From Selenomonadales bacterium UBA7018 (GTDB lineage Bacteria > Bacillota > Negativicutes > Selenomonadales > Selenomonadaceae), in the NCBI GenBank assembly GCA_002448305.1, contig DJWY01000020.1:2694-53636 (forward strand): 50,943 nucleotides of DNA, written 5' to 3'. This document shows positions 42,963-50,943 of the stretch, in pieces; the stretch's first letter is position 1, and the number at the start of each line of letters is the position of its first letter. A program made the translations under genes and the position numbers. The notes below the pieces were generated by a model. It had not been told where the DNA came from. It ran no database searches and worked only from the letters and a program-made list of their open reading frames with translations.

Positions 42963-43409
42963 TTATTTACGCATTGCCAGTTGCAAGCCGATTTCGTCAA
43001 GCATTTTCTGTTCCTCGAAAAGCACTTCCGCGTTGTATTCGTTCAGTCGCTTTTCCTTAAGTTGCTCAATACTTTTTAAGTACGTCATTAACTTCATCAG
43101 TGCTTTTAATTTTTGTTGCTTATCTTGCGTCGCCTTCAAAATTACTTGCTGTTGTTGTTCGATTTGGGTACGCTTCCAATTAAAAAATTGATTGTAAATC
43201 ATTATGCGCCCGATTGTAATTGTTTTGCCTTCGCTCGTCAACGCTGCAAATTCTTCTTGAATTTCTTTCATCTCGCGCAGTAATTCTTGCAACTTAGCAC
43301 GACATTCTTCAAGGTAGCGCGACGCTTCAGCGAATTGCATTTCAGCATCATCTTTCTTGCGCTTCGTAACCTTCAACAGCGTTTCGAGTTGGAACTTAAA
43401 TTTTTTCAT
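42963..43409 (-). CDS. fliJ: FliJ, flagellar export chaperone
   Basis: 148 residues, almost wholly coiled coil, with the FliJ N-terminus FKFQLETLLKVTKRKKDDA. FliJ is the stalk-like partner of the FliI export ATPase. The gene follows fliI by one base. Confidence 0.9.
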   Translation of the reverse strand: MKKFKFQLETLLKVTKRKKDDAEMQFAEASRYLEECRAKLQELLREMKEIQEEFAALTSEGKTITIGRIMIYNQFFNWKRTQIEQQQQVILKATQDKQQKLKALMKLMTYLKSIEQLKEKRLNEYNAEVLFEEQKMLDEIGLQLAMRK

Positions 43410-43410
43410 A

Positions 43411-44736
43411 TTACTTGCCCGAAATCTTCATGAGCTTACTTTTCGTCACTTCATAAGTATCAATTTCAAAAATGCCTTGACAGAGAAATTCGTTAATCGC
43501 GTCGATTTTGCTAATCGCTTCGTCAATGCGCTTGCTTGAGCCTTTGACATACGCGCCGATATGAATTAAATCTTCGGCGTCTTTGTAAACCGCCATTAAA
43601 GCTCGCATTCTTTGTGCGGCTTGCAAATGTTCGGGTGAAACAACTTCATTCATAACACGGCTAACGCTACCCAAAACGTCAATGGCGGGATAATGATTCT
43701 GCGCGGCGATAGCTCGGCTAAGGACAATATGCCCGTCGAGGATTGAGCGGACGGCGTCGGCAATCGGTTCGTTCATGTCGTCGCCGTCAACAAGCACCGT
43801 ATAAATTCCCGTAATTGAGCCTTTATCGGAAGTGCCAGCGCGTTCCAAAAGTTTAGGCAAGAGCGCGAATACTGAGGGCGTATAACCACGAGTTGCGGGC
43901 GGCTCGCCGATTGTCAAACCGACTTCGCGTTGAGCCATTGCAAAGCGTGTAACTGAATCCATCATCAAAATAACTTTATGTCCTTGATCTCGGAAATATT
44001 CAGCAATAGCGGTCGCAGTCATTGCACCCTTGATTCTGACTAGCGCGGGTTGGTCACTGGTCGCGACGACGACAACGGAACGTTTCAAGCCCGCTTCGCC
44101 TAAGTCGCGTTCGATAAAGTCTCTGACTTCGCGCCCGCGTTCGCCGACAAGCCCAATAACACTTATATCCGCTTCAGTATTTCGCGCAATCATTGAAAGG
44201 AGCGTCGACTTTCCTACGCCAGAACCCGCCATTATTCCAATACGTTGCCCGTCGCCCATAGTTATTAGTCCGTCGACCGCACGAACTCCGACGTAAAGAT
44301 TTTGCGTAATTCGCGGACGTGTCAAAGGGTGCGGAGGCGCGGCTTGCAAAGGATATTCTGTCGTAGAAAGAATTGGTCCAAGTCCGTCCATAGGATTGCC
44401 TAAGCCGTCAAGCACACGTCCTAAAAGTTCTTCGCCAACTTTAACTTGTAAAGTTTTCTGCGCGGCAACGACTTCGCAACCGGGTCCAACGCCTTGCATT
44501 TCGCCAATCGGCATAAGCATTACAAAACCTTCGCGAAAGCCGACGACTTCAGCGGGAATGGGTGGTACGTTCGGAAATTTCGACGAGATATAACAAAGTT
44601 CACCGACACTGACAGCTGGACCTTGCGTCTCGATAACAAGCCCGACAACTTGCGTAACTTTGCCCGTCAACTTAATCGTCTTGCACTCGTTGATTGCGTT
44701 TTTGAGCTTGCGCAGGTCAATATCATTTTTAATCAT
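43411..44736 (-). CDS. fliI: FliI, flagellar type III export ATPase
   Basis: 441 residues from the ATG at 44736, behind GGAGAG; a TTG twelve bases upstream overlaps that site. Walker A is GSGVGKST (171-178), followed by LVGERGREVRDFIE, Walker B VILMMDSVTRFAMAQREVG and GSITGIYTVLVDGDD. The sequence is intact. Upstream, where fliH, fliG and fliF usually sit, lies a PIN toxin gene whose stop overlaps the fliI start by 4 bp. Confidence 0.95.
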   Translation of the reverse strand: MIKNDIDLRKLKNAINECKTIKLTGKVTQVVGLVIETQGPAVSVGELCYISSKFPNVPPIPAEVVGFREGFVMLMPIGEMQGVGPGCEVVAAQKTLQVKVGEELLGRVLDGLGNPMDGLGPILSTTEYPLQAAPPHPLTRPRITQNLYVGVRAVDGLITMGDGQRIGIMAGSGVGKSTLLSMIARNTEADISVIGLVGERGREVRDFIERDLGEAGLKRSVVVVATSDQPALVRIKGAMTATAIAEYFRDQGHKVILMMDSVTRFAMAQREVGLTIGEPPATRGYTPSVFALLPKLLERAGTSDKGSITGIYTVLVDGDDMNEPIADAVRSILDGHIVLSRAIAAQNHYPAIDVLGSVSRVMNEVVSPEHLQAAQRMRALMAVYKDAEDLIHIGAYVKGSSKRIDEAISKIDAINEFLCQGIFEIDTYEVTKSKLMKISGK

Positions 44737-45146
44737 GAATCTCTCCAATTAACAAAGTTCAAGCCTTCGACGCGTCCAAAATGTCTAGTATTCGCCGTGA
44801 CAAGCGTGCAATCGTTCACCATAGAAATTGCCGCAATATAAATGTCGTTGTCTTCAATCATTTGCCCTTTGTGGAGGTGAATATAAATATTAACGGCTTT
44901 TTTTATGGTCGTCAAATCGTCGCGGTCAAGATAAAGAAGTTTAGCGGTATCATAAAGAAATTGAAATGCCATGAGTTTACGTATTTTGCCCGCCGCCTTT
45001 AAGCCGCGAACAATTTCATAATAAACGATTGACGGAATGAAAAGCTCATCATTATTTTTTTTAGCCGTCTCAAAATGAAGCATAACTTCATGCTCGCCGC
45101 GCAGAATATCGCTTACAACGTTTGAATCCAGACAATAATTAGCCAT
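44733..45146 (-). CDS. vapC: PIN-domain toxin (VapC-like ribonuclease)
   Basis: 137 residues from the ATG at 45146, about nine bases after AAGG; a longer frame to 45209 lacks a ribosome site. PIN acidic residues: YCLDSNVVSDIL (Asp), SIVYYEIVRGLK (Glu), MIEDNDIYIAAI (Asp) and VTANTRHF. VapC toxins cleave tRNA or rRNA. It overlaps its likely antitoxin gene by 8 bp and fliI by 4 bp. Confidence 0.88.
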   Translation of the reverse strand: MANYCLDSNVVSDILRGEHEVMLHFETAKKNNDELFIPSIVYYEIVRGLKAAGKIRKLMAFQFLYDTAKLLYLDRDDLTTIKKAVNIYIHLHKGQMIEDNDIYIAAISMVNDCTLVTANTRHFGRVEGLNFVNWRDS

Positions 45147-45384
45147 AAAGAGCCGCCTTTCTTGCCATTTCCGCTTCCATGTATTCGCCGAGTGCGTCCT
45201 TTTCGTCATCGGTAAGTAATTCGGACATTGCTTCTAACGCCTCATAAGTGTTATATCTTGGCTTTGATTTTTCTGCTACTTTGAGAAGTTCATTATTTTT
45301 AATGTCGTCAATTTCGTTGCGCAAGGCGTCAATATCGCTTTGCATTTTTGTCAGCATAGCTAAAATTTTTTCTTCATTAGACAA
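45139..45384 (-). CDS. Probable antitoxin of the PIN toxin
   Basis: 81 residues starting at TTG (45382-45384) nine bases after AAGGAGG, an excellent site. The N-terminal half is coiled coil (LAMLTKMQSDIDALRNEIDD); the C-terminal half is acidic (MSELLTDDEKDALGEYMEAE), suited to wrap a PIN toxin. It is called from size, charge and position; no DNA-binding motif is obvious. Confidence 0.7.
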   Translation of the reverse strand: MSNEEKILAMLTKMQSDIDALRNEIDDIKNNELLKVAEKSKPRYNTYEALEAMSELLTDDEKDALGEYMEAEMARKAALYG

Positions 45385-45413
45385 GGTTTATCACCTCCTT
45401 ATCGTCACGAAAA

Positions 45414-46871
45414 TTAAGCCCTTGCCGCCATATAATCTTCCAAAATTTTGCGCTTAGCAATTTTGCCTGTCGAAGTGCGCGGAATTTCTTTCAGCTCGCG
45501 GAACTCGCGCGGAACTTTGTACAGCGCAAGATTTTTCTGCAGGAATTTTTTTAGCTCGCTCTTGTCGACCGTTGCGCCATCCTGCACGTCATAAAAACAC
45601 GCGCCAACTTGCCCGCGCAATTTATCATCAACGCCGATAACTGCCGCGTCCTTAATGCCTTTGAATTGATAAACGACCTCTTCGACTTCACGCGGATAAA
45701 TATTTTCACCCATGCTGATAATCATTTCCTTGATTCGGCTGACAATGTAATAATATCCGTCCTCGTCGACCTTGCCTACGTCACCAGTATGGAGCCAGCC
45801 GTCTTCGTCGAGAGTTTCAGCGGTTGCCTTAGGATTATTCCAATAACCGAGCATAACTTGCCCGCCGCGTACCAAAACTTCGCCGACTTCGCCAGGAGCC
45901 ACGTCAAGCCCGTCTTCATCTACGAGCCTAACTTCGGTACCTTTAAGCAATTTTCCGCAAGAACCTTGTCTTTCTTCGCCGTGAGTAGTAAGGAAAACTG
46001 CCGGCGACGCTTCCGACAAGCCGTAACCTTCCGCAATCTTTCTGTTGAATTTTTTATTGAACTCCTCAACAATTTTATCTGGAAGAGTCGTGCCGCCGCT
46101 CATGAAGAAACGCACGCTCTTAAAATCTTCGGGCTTAGCAAGTCCCGTAATCAATTTGAAAATCGACGGGACAATAATAATGTCGGTGATTTCCTGTTCG
46201 CGCACCATGTCGACCATATCTTTGGGCTTGAAGACGCGCATAACGTCAAGTTCCGCGCCGCGATAAAAAGTGTTGAGCACGACGCACGTCCAACCGAAGC
46301 AGTGATACATTGGCAGGACGCAAAGAACTTTGCATTTGCTATGGCATTTGAAAACTTCGCATTGGCGCGTATTGCAGACAAGATTTTTATGCGAGAGCAT
46401 TGCGCCCTTAGGATTGCCAGTCGTGCCGGAAGTGTAGATTATGACGCAAGGATTATTTTCGTCGAAGTCGGCAGGGAGTTCGGGAGCATCGGCAGAAATT
46501 TTATCGCCGAAAGTTGCAATGTTGTGTTGCGTGACGGAAAGTTTTTCCTCGAACTTCAGCGGCTCGTAAGTCAGCAAATGTTTGACGCCTGCATCTTGCA
46601 AAATGTAAGCGGTTTCGCGCGTGCTAAGCTGGAAATTTATCGGGACGTTAATCGCGCCAAGCGACGACGTTGCAAAGTAAGCGTAGACGAATTCCAAGCT
46701 ATTGCGCGAAAAAATTCCGACGCGGTCGCCCGTCCTGATTCCGATTTCGTAAAGATGATTGCGATATTTTTTTATACCCTCTTTAAGTTGCGCGTAAGTT
46801 ATTCGCCGCCCCTCGTCGACGACCGCTATATCTTCCTCGCGCCCGTTGTTTATTATTTCGTGTACTAACAA
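45414..46871 (-). CDS. Long-chain acyl-CoA ligase / AMP-dependent synthetase
   Basis: 485 residues starting at TTG (46869-46871) eight bases after AAGGGG. ANL-superfamily motifs: CVIIYTSGTTGNPKGAMLSH, AEGYGLSEASPAV, DGWLHTGDVGKVDEDGYYYI, and the C-terminal PRTSTGKIAKRKI with its catalytic Lys. It activates a fatty or other carboxylic acid as acyl-AMP. It is followed by the toxin-antitoxin pair. Confidence 0.9.
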   Translation of the reverse strand: MLVHEIINNGREEDIAVVDEGRRITYAQLKEGIKKYRNHLYEIGIRTGDRVGIFSRNSLEFVYAYFATSSLGAINVPINFQLSTRETAYILQDAGVKHLLTYEPLKFEEKLSVTQHNIATFGDKISADAPELPADFDENNPCVIIYTSGTTGNPKGAMLSHKNLVCNTRQCEVFKCHSKCKVLCVLPMYHCFGWTCVVLNTFYRGAELDVMRVFKPKDMVDMVREQEITDIIIVPSIFKLITGLAKPEDFKSVRFFMSGGTTLPDKIVEEFNKKFNRKIAEGYGLSEASPAVFLTTHGEERQGSCGKLLKGTEVRLVDEDGLDVAPGEVGEVLVRGGQVMLGYWNNPKATAETLDEDGWLHTGDVGKVDEDGYYYIVSRIKEMIISMGENIYPREVEEVVYQFKGIKDAAVIGVDDKLRGQVGACFYDVQDGATVDKSELKKFLQKNLALYKVPREFRELKEIPRTSTGKIAKRKILEDYMAARA

Positions 46872-46903
46872 TTTTTATTCCCCTTTCATTAAAATGCCGT
46901 TTA

Positions 46904-46932
46904 ACAATATCGAAGTGTCCACGACTTGTCAA
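46904..46932 (-). promoter_or_regulatory. Promoter of the acyl-CoA ligase gene
   Basis: Minus strand: TTGACA (46927-46932), a 17-base spacer and TATTGT (46904-46909), 32 bases before the TTG start. Confidence 0.65.
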
Positions 46933-46943
46933 GGCGGGTATAT

Positions 46944-49900
46944 TTAAATAAATTTACAGAATAGTTTAGCCCATTGCTCCGCGACAATTTCCGGCGAAAA
47001 CTTTTCTACACTTTGTGCACAATTCGCAGCAAGTTTTTCGCGAAGTCCAGGTTCAGTCAAAATTTTTATAATCCTGTCAGCCATAGCCTCAACGTCGCCG
47101 ACCGGAACTAAATAGCCATTGACGCCGTCAATAATCATATCGCTCGGTCCGTAATTGCAATCGAACGACACGGCAGGACAATTATTATTCAAACTCTCCT
47201 GAACGACAAGCGAAAAACCTTCAAAGCGGCTCGTTAGGATAGAACACGTAGCTGAAGAAAATACTTCGTCCATGTTAGTTACAAAGCCCTCGAAAATCAC
47301 TGAGTCAGTAAGCCCTGCAGATTTAATCTTCGCTTTTAAATTGCTTGCAGGATTGCCGGGACCATAGAAATGCAACGTCGCTTGCGGCAATTTCTTATGA
47401 ACAATTTCAAAAGCCTCTATTGCTTTTTCGGGATTTTTTTGGTTATCTCTCCTGCCCGACACGCGCCCAACCATAATAATTTTATATGGCTCCGGTTTAA
47501 TCTGCGCGGCGGAAATTTTCTTTGTCATAGCATGAGGAATAACTACAACATTATTCAAGCCGTAGCGTTTAACAATGTCATCTTTCTGCTTAGCAGTCAA
47601 AGTTATAATCGCGTCGGATTGGAAAGTATTATCGGTGAGGAAATTGTACCAGCGTTTAGTCTGAGAAATCATCGGGTCGAAGGGTTCTAGCACATGAAGA
47701 TTGTGAATTTGATGCATGACGAAAACATTTTTAAGCCCGCGCTTTTTGACGCTGGTATAAAAACGAGTGTATTCGGGACTACGGTCGCCGATTAAAAGAT
47801 ATGTTTTGCTTTCGTCCGCCGTCAAATGTTCAAGCCAAATTCTGATTAACTTGCGCGGGTGGTCAACTGTAATATTTTTACCGACAAGTTCAATGGATTT
47901 CAACGCGGATTTTTTATCGACAATTTCATAAATCATTTTGAGCGCAACCGAGCCGTCAGGCTTATAATAAAATTCTTCGGTCGGTGTTTCCGAATTAATG
48001 TCGAGAATTTGGCGTCGGCTCAAAAAACCAAGCGTATCATAAGTATCGCGCTGAATTTGCTTGCCACTTTCATTGAAAAAGTTAATGTAGTTCAATCGCT
48101 GATTCGGTGTGAAGACGCAATACATAGCTAAAGAGTTGTCGCCGCGACGAATAGCCAAATCGCCTTTGACGCGCTCAATTTTACAATCCGCGTCTTTTGG
48201 CTCAATATAAACACTGCGCGGCTTTTCAACTTCGCGATTAATCCCTTGAAAATAATCGTACATGTTAAGTAAAGTTCCGTCAGCATTGTAAGCGGCGAAA
48301 TTTTCAAAGACGTCGTTTTGATATTCATTCGTCAACAAGAAAACATTGCAACCAAGATAATTTTTAAAGAGCGTCGCCCGTTTTAATGCCGATAACTCAA
48401 GACCGGCAGGCGTTGCGCTAAAGTGACGTAGCATGAAAAATACGACGCTATTTTTCTCCTTAAATTTGCGCTTGAATTCGTCAATGGAATTATTTTCTAC
48501 GGGTTCACTAATAATTTCGGGAGTTGTGATAGGCGAAGTTAAGGACGGGCGATTAGGTATTTGCAGTTGAATTTTCGTCGGGTAAACATATTTGCCAAGC
48601 GCACTTTTGCCTTCAAGAACGGAAATTTGCAATTCGACATCGACGTTGACAAGCTCTTTAGTTCCTGGCGGGCGCAGTCCAAATCGCTCATAATAAATGA
48701 CGCCCGCTTTCCAACGATTAGTCGGCCATAACCAATCGCATCCTTGATGATCCATACTGCCGCCGAAATTCGGCATGGCCTTTTCAACCGTAGGCACGCC
48801 GCGCATTTGAAAAGCAAAATCTTTATCGGTCGGCTTGTCAAGCGTCCACCAAGTTTCTACGTAAAGCATTTGTCTTTTTTTCATCAGCAAGCATTCAGGC
48901 GGCACGCGGCAGCCGATAAGTTTTATCGCGCCGAATTGTTGCGGCTCAATGGCGGCGTCTTCTGGAACTTTATCGGGCGTCCATTGGGGCAAAGGTTCAG
49001 TCATTGCCGGAATAATTTCGCCGCGTCTGGATTTGGAAAGCTCAACGAACTCTAAAATTTTCTCAGCGCGGGGCGGCGGCTCAAATTTGAATTCTATCAA
49101 GTCGCTCGTAATGGTTATCCCTTCCGAATTTAATTTGCGGCAAGCGTCAAGAAATTTCTTGCAAAAAGGCTTTGATTGCTCAGCAGTTGCAGGAGAAATT
49201 TTGCAACGGTCGGTTATGAAGGACGCGAAAAAAAGTTGCTCAACGCCGCGCTTCGATATGACAAGCGAGAATGCGCCGCCCGATTTTGGTTTTTCGTCCC
49301 AGAAGAAATTGCCCGCGTCATAAATTATCGGGCGTTGCTTATAAGTTTCCATGCCGTGAAGAACATGAGAATGGCAACCTAAAACGGCGTCCGCGTCGCA
49401 ATCAATTAGCAATCTGCCCAGAGTTTTAATTTGCTCCATTGGCTCCTCAAGGAAATTTATTCCCCAATGCGGCGCGACAAGTACAACGTCAGCTTTTTTG
49501 CGAGCGTCGGCGATTTTCTCTGTGAAAAATTTCTGCCAAAGTTCTGGCTTATCGGGCGGCAAATAAAAAGTTCCAGGCTTATCAGCAGTTGCGGCGAAAG
49601 TTTTCATTGTAGCATCGACATTAAAAAGCGCGACGACAATACCTCTGACATTGATAAAAAGCGGGCGCGTCGCCTCGTCAAGATTTTTGCCCGCGCCAAG
49701 ATGAAGAATTCCTGCGCGGTCGAGATAATTATTTTGCTCCAAAAGTGCCGCCTCGTAAAAGTCGAGTGAATGATTGTTAGCGGTGAGCGCAACGTCAATT
49801 TTCGCTTCGGTGAGCAAATTAATTTGTTCAGGGCGCGCGTGATAATAATACGGACCGCTCTCGTTCTTGTAGATACCCTGTTGACCTTGCGCGGCGGCAA

Positions 49901-50072
49901 CACATTCCAAATTCACAATGCGCAAATCTGCATCTGTCATAATGGGAAGATTGCCGAAGGGCTTTTTATGCGGATTCCAATTTGTGCGACGACCAATATT
50001 AACATCGCCGCCAAAAAAAATTACCGACCAACCTTTAAGGAAAGGCGGAGGGATAGTTTGATTTAGGAACAT
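46944..50072 (-). CDS. Three-part fusion: CapA-type phosphoesterase, beta-sandwich, GT4 glycosyltransferase
   Basis: 1,042 residues, AAGGAG eight bases before the ATG. Residues 15-315 match the CapA/PgsA metallophosphatase-like family: FFGGDVNIGR (Asp23), NLECV, ANNHSLD (Asn100, His101), PHWG (His202), GCHSHVLHG and YDAGNFFWDE. Residues about 380-510 look like a beta-sandwich (MLYVETWWTLDKP, then CDWLWPTNRWKAGVIYYERF). Residues about 540-1042 are a GT-B transferase with a TagE/GtfA-like N-lobe (EEFYYKPDGSVALKMIYE, IGDRSPEY) and a GT4 C-lobe (VGRVSGRRDNQKNPEKAIEA, SRFEGFSLVVQESL). Both enzymatic parts look intact. No signal peptide, so probably cytosolic. Likely role: polymer or glycoprotein modification for the surface. 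Confidence 0.85.
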   Translation of the reverse strand: MFLNQTIPPPFLKGWSVIFFGGDVNIGRRTNWNPHKKPFGNLPIMTDADLRIVNLECVAAAQGQQGIYKNESGPYYYHARPEQINLLTEAKIDVALTANNHSLDFYEAALLEQNNYLDRAGILHLGAGKNLDEATRPLFINVRGIVVALFNVDATMKTFAATADKPGTFYLPPDKPELWQKFFTEKIADARKKADVVLVAPHWGINFLEEPMEQIKTLGRLLIDCDADAVLGCHSHVLHGMETYKQRPIIYDAGNFFWDEKPKSGGAFSLVISKRGVEQLFFASFITDRCKISPATAEQSKPFCKKFLDACRKLNSEGITITSDLIEFKFEPPPRAEKILEFVELSKSRRGEIIPAMTEPLPQWTPDKVPEDAAIEPQQFGAIKLIGCRVPPECLLMKKRQMLYVETWWTLDKPTDKDFAFQMRGVPTVEKAMPNFGGSMDHQGCDWLWPTNRWKAGVIYYERFGLRPPGTKELVNVDVELQISVLEGKSALGKYVYPTKIQLQIPNRPSLTSPITTPEIISEPVENNSIDEFKRKFKEKNSVVFFMLRHFSATPAGLELSALKRATLFKNYLGCNVFLLTNEYQNDVFENFAAYNADGTLLNMYDYFQGINREVEKPRSVYIEPKDADCKIERVKGDLAIRRGDNSLAMYCVFTPNQRLNYINFFNESGKQIQRDTYDTLGFLSRRQILDINSETPTEEFYYKPDGSVALKMIYEIVDKKSALKSIELVGKNITVDHPRKLIRIWLEHLTADESKTYLLIGDRSPEYTRFYTSVKKRGLKNVFVMHQIHNLHVLEPFDPMISQTKRWYNFLTDNTFQSDAIITLTAKQKDDIVKRYGLNNVVVIPHAMTKKISAAQIKPEPYKIIMVGRVSGRRDNQKNPEKAIEAFEIVHKKLPQATLHFYGPGNPASNLKAKIKSAGLTDSVIFEGFVTNMDEVFSSATCSILTSRFEGFSLVVQESLNNNCPAVSFDCNYGPSDMIIDGVNGYLVPVGDVEAMADRIIKILTEPGLREKLAANCAQSVEKFSPEIVAEQWAKLFCKFI

Positions 50073-50087
50073 GTGAACACTCCTTTT

Positions 50088-50819
50088 TTAAACCGGTGCA
50101 AGAGATTTTCTATAATCGACGCAGGCGAAAAATTTTTCAACGCTTGAATTTACGACGAGTTCTTCAGGGAAATTATTTTCGGATAAAACTTTCTGGCTGA
50201 AAAAGTGGTTGCCAACATCAAGCTCAATGTGCGCGTCCGAGCCCATGATAACTTTTGTGCCATATTTCTTGCAGGCTGCTAACATTATCTTTGCATTTTC
50301 TGCCGAGCCTGCGCGGTGAGCATTGGGCAAATACGAACTGTTATTGACTTCAAGCAAAACGCCACAATCGGCGGCGGTGCGAGCGATTGCATCTAAATCG
50401 GCAGGGAATTGCGGGTTATCGGGGTGCCCAATTATCACGACGTGCGGATTTCTCATTGCGCCAATTATCGCCGCAGTATTTTCCGCCACGCTGCCCGAAT
50501 CAATGCATTCCCTATGCAAACTCGCAATCGCAAAGTCAATCTGTTTTAAAATTTTAGCGGGCAAATCGGTACTGCCCGAATAGTCAATGATATTCATTTC
50601 GGAACCCATTGCAATTCTTATCCCGTAAGCGTCACGGGGAATAACTTTGAAGTTTCGGAAATAAAAATTGTCAATCGAACCGGGCACGCTCGGCGCATGG
50701 TCAGCTATTCCGACAAGTTCAAGATTTTTTTTCTTCGCCGCCTCGATTACTTCGCGAAACGTGCTATAGGCATGTGTGCTTGCCGTCGTATGTATGTGAA
50801 CATCTAAAACGTCTTTCAT
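50088..50819 (-). CDS. PHP-domain phosphatase (YcdX-like)
   Basis: 243 residues of the PHP metallo-fold: DVHIHTTASTHAYST (first His pair), GIADHAP, MGSEMNI, ASLHRE, IGHPDNPQF and MGSDAHI supply the usual trinuclear metal ligands. YcdX-type enzymes hydrolyse phosphate esters; the substrate is unknown. It follows a clear promoter and precedes the CapA fusion gene by 15 bp. Confidence 0.9.
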   Translation of the reverse strand: MKDVLDVHIHTTASTHAYSTFREVIEAAKKKNLELVGIADHAPSVPGSIDNFYFRNFKVIPRDAYGIRIAMGSEMNIIDYSGSTDLPAKILKQIDFAIASLHRECIDSGSVAENTAAIIGAMRNPHVVIIGHPDNPQFPADLDAIARTAADCGVLLEVNNSSYLPNAHRAGSAENAKIMLAACKKYGTKVIMGSDAHIELDVGNHFFSQKVLSENNFPEELVVNSSVEKFFACVDYRKSLAPV

Positions 50820-50846
50820 AAAAATTTCTCCGCTCCTTTCGCCGCG

Positions 50847-50874
50847 ATTATAACATAAAATGTTGCCTACGCAA
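50847..50874 (-). promoter_or_regulatory. Extended -10 promoter of the PHP gene
   Basis: Minus strand: TTGCGT (50869-50874), a 16-base spacer and TATAAT (50847-50852) preceded by TGT, an extended -10. AAGGAG follows before the ATG at 50819. From 50875 to the window end I see no gene. Confidence 0.7.
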
Positions 50875-50943
50875 AAAGTTTCGCGTAAAATACTAAAAAA
50901 GGCTAGCAGGGAAAAATTTACTAGAGAGTGTTGGTAAACTCTA

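Noticed and set aside
45609..46868. A 419-codon open frame on the plus strand
   Set aside because: It lies wholly antisense to the acyl-CoA ligase gene, which has complete ANL motifs; the frame has no ribosome site or recognisable domain and is a by-product of codon bias.

Overview
The window looks like chromosome from a diderm Firmicute (Negativicutes, Selenomonas-like). The evidence is a mix of traits. tRNA-Ser, an SRP-type RNA, dnaX, ybaB/ebfC and recR stand in the order known from Bacillus. SpoIID and TsaE/TsaB/RimI genes are present, yet so are Gram-negative envelope genes (lpxB beside an msbA-type ABC exporter) and flagellar export genes (fliI, fliJ). No phage, transposase or CRISPR array is visible. 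Coding density is high, most genes overlap or nearly touch their neighbours, and TTG or GTG starts with strong Shine-Dalgarno sites recur.

Layout. 1-2599 (+): end of a DUF401 membrane protein, a small unknown protein, and an ABC-2 permease with an ATPase. 2635-10952 (-): one long operon-like run reading unknown protein, FAD oxidoreductase, polytopic membrane protein, SpoIID-like protein, periplasmic PheC-like protein, queA, tgt, yajC. 11056-16506 (+): tsaE, tsaB, two rimI-type acetyltransferases, a DMT transporter, a divergent FtsZ, a TcdA-like E1 enzyme and a small unknown protein. A ~90-bp dispersed repeat precedes both the ftsZ-like gene and the last small gene. 16544-21633 (+): a strong promoter, a ~220-nt leader and a ~1,600-residue RTX-like surface protein. 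Its start codon is separated from its reading frame by a run of eight C. 21763-24821 (+): a Tritrichomonas-type IMP dehydrogenase and a GH32 invertase.

24874-50819 (-): recR, ybaB, dnaX, SRP-type RNA, tRNA-Ser(GGA); a secreted unknown protein, ybaK, a GIY-YIG protein, gph, murI and DUF445; a proline-rich secreted protein, msbA, lpxB; two TerD-family genes; two GT2 glycosyltransferases; a TIGR04076-like protein; azlD/azlC; an amidase, a lytic transglycosylase, fliJ and fliI; a PIN toxin-antitoxin pair; an acyl-CoA ligase; a 1,042-residue CapA-glycosyltransferase fusion; and a PHP-domain phosphatase.

Most of the window is envelope biology (LPS, peptidoglycan, surface adhesin, glycosyltransfer, flagellar export) mixed with tRNA modification. 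The most noteworthy features are the poly-C tract that puts the RTX-like protein out of frame (candidate phase variation), the shared leader repeat, an atypical SRP RNA apex, paired palindromes upstream of the lpxB promoter, a toxin-antitoxin pair translationally coupled to fliI, and the CapA/GT4 fusion. All functional calls come from reading motifs by eye; no database search was run.
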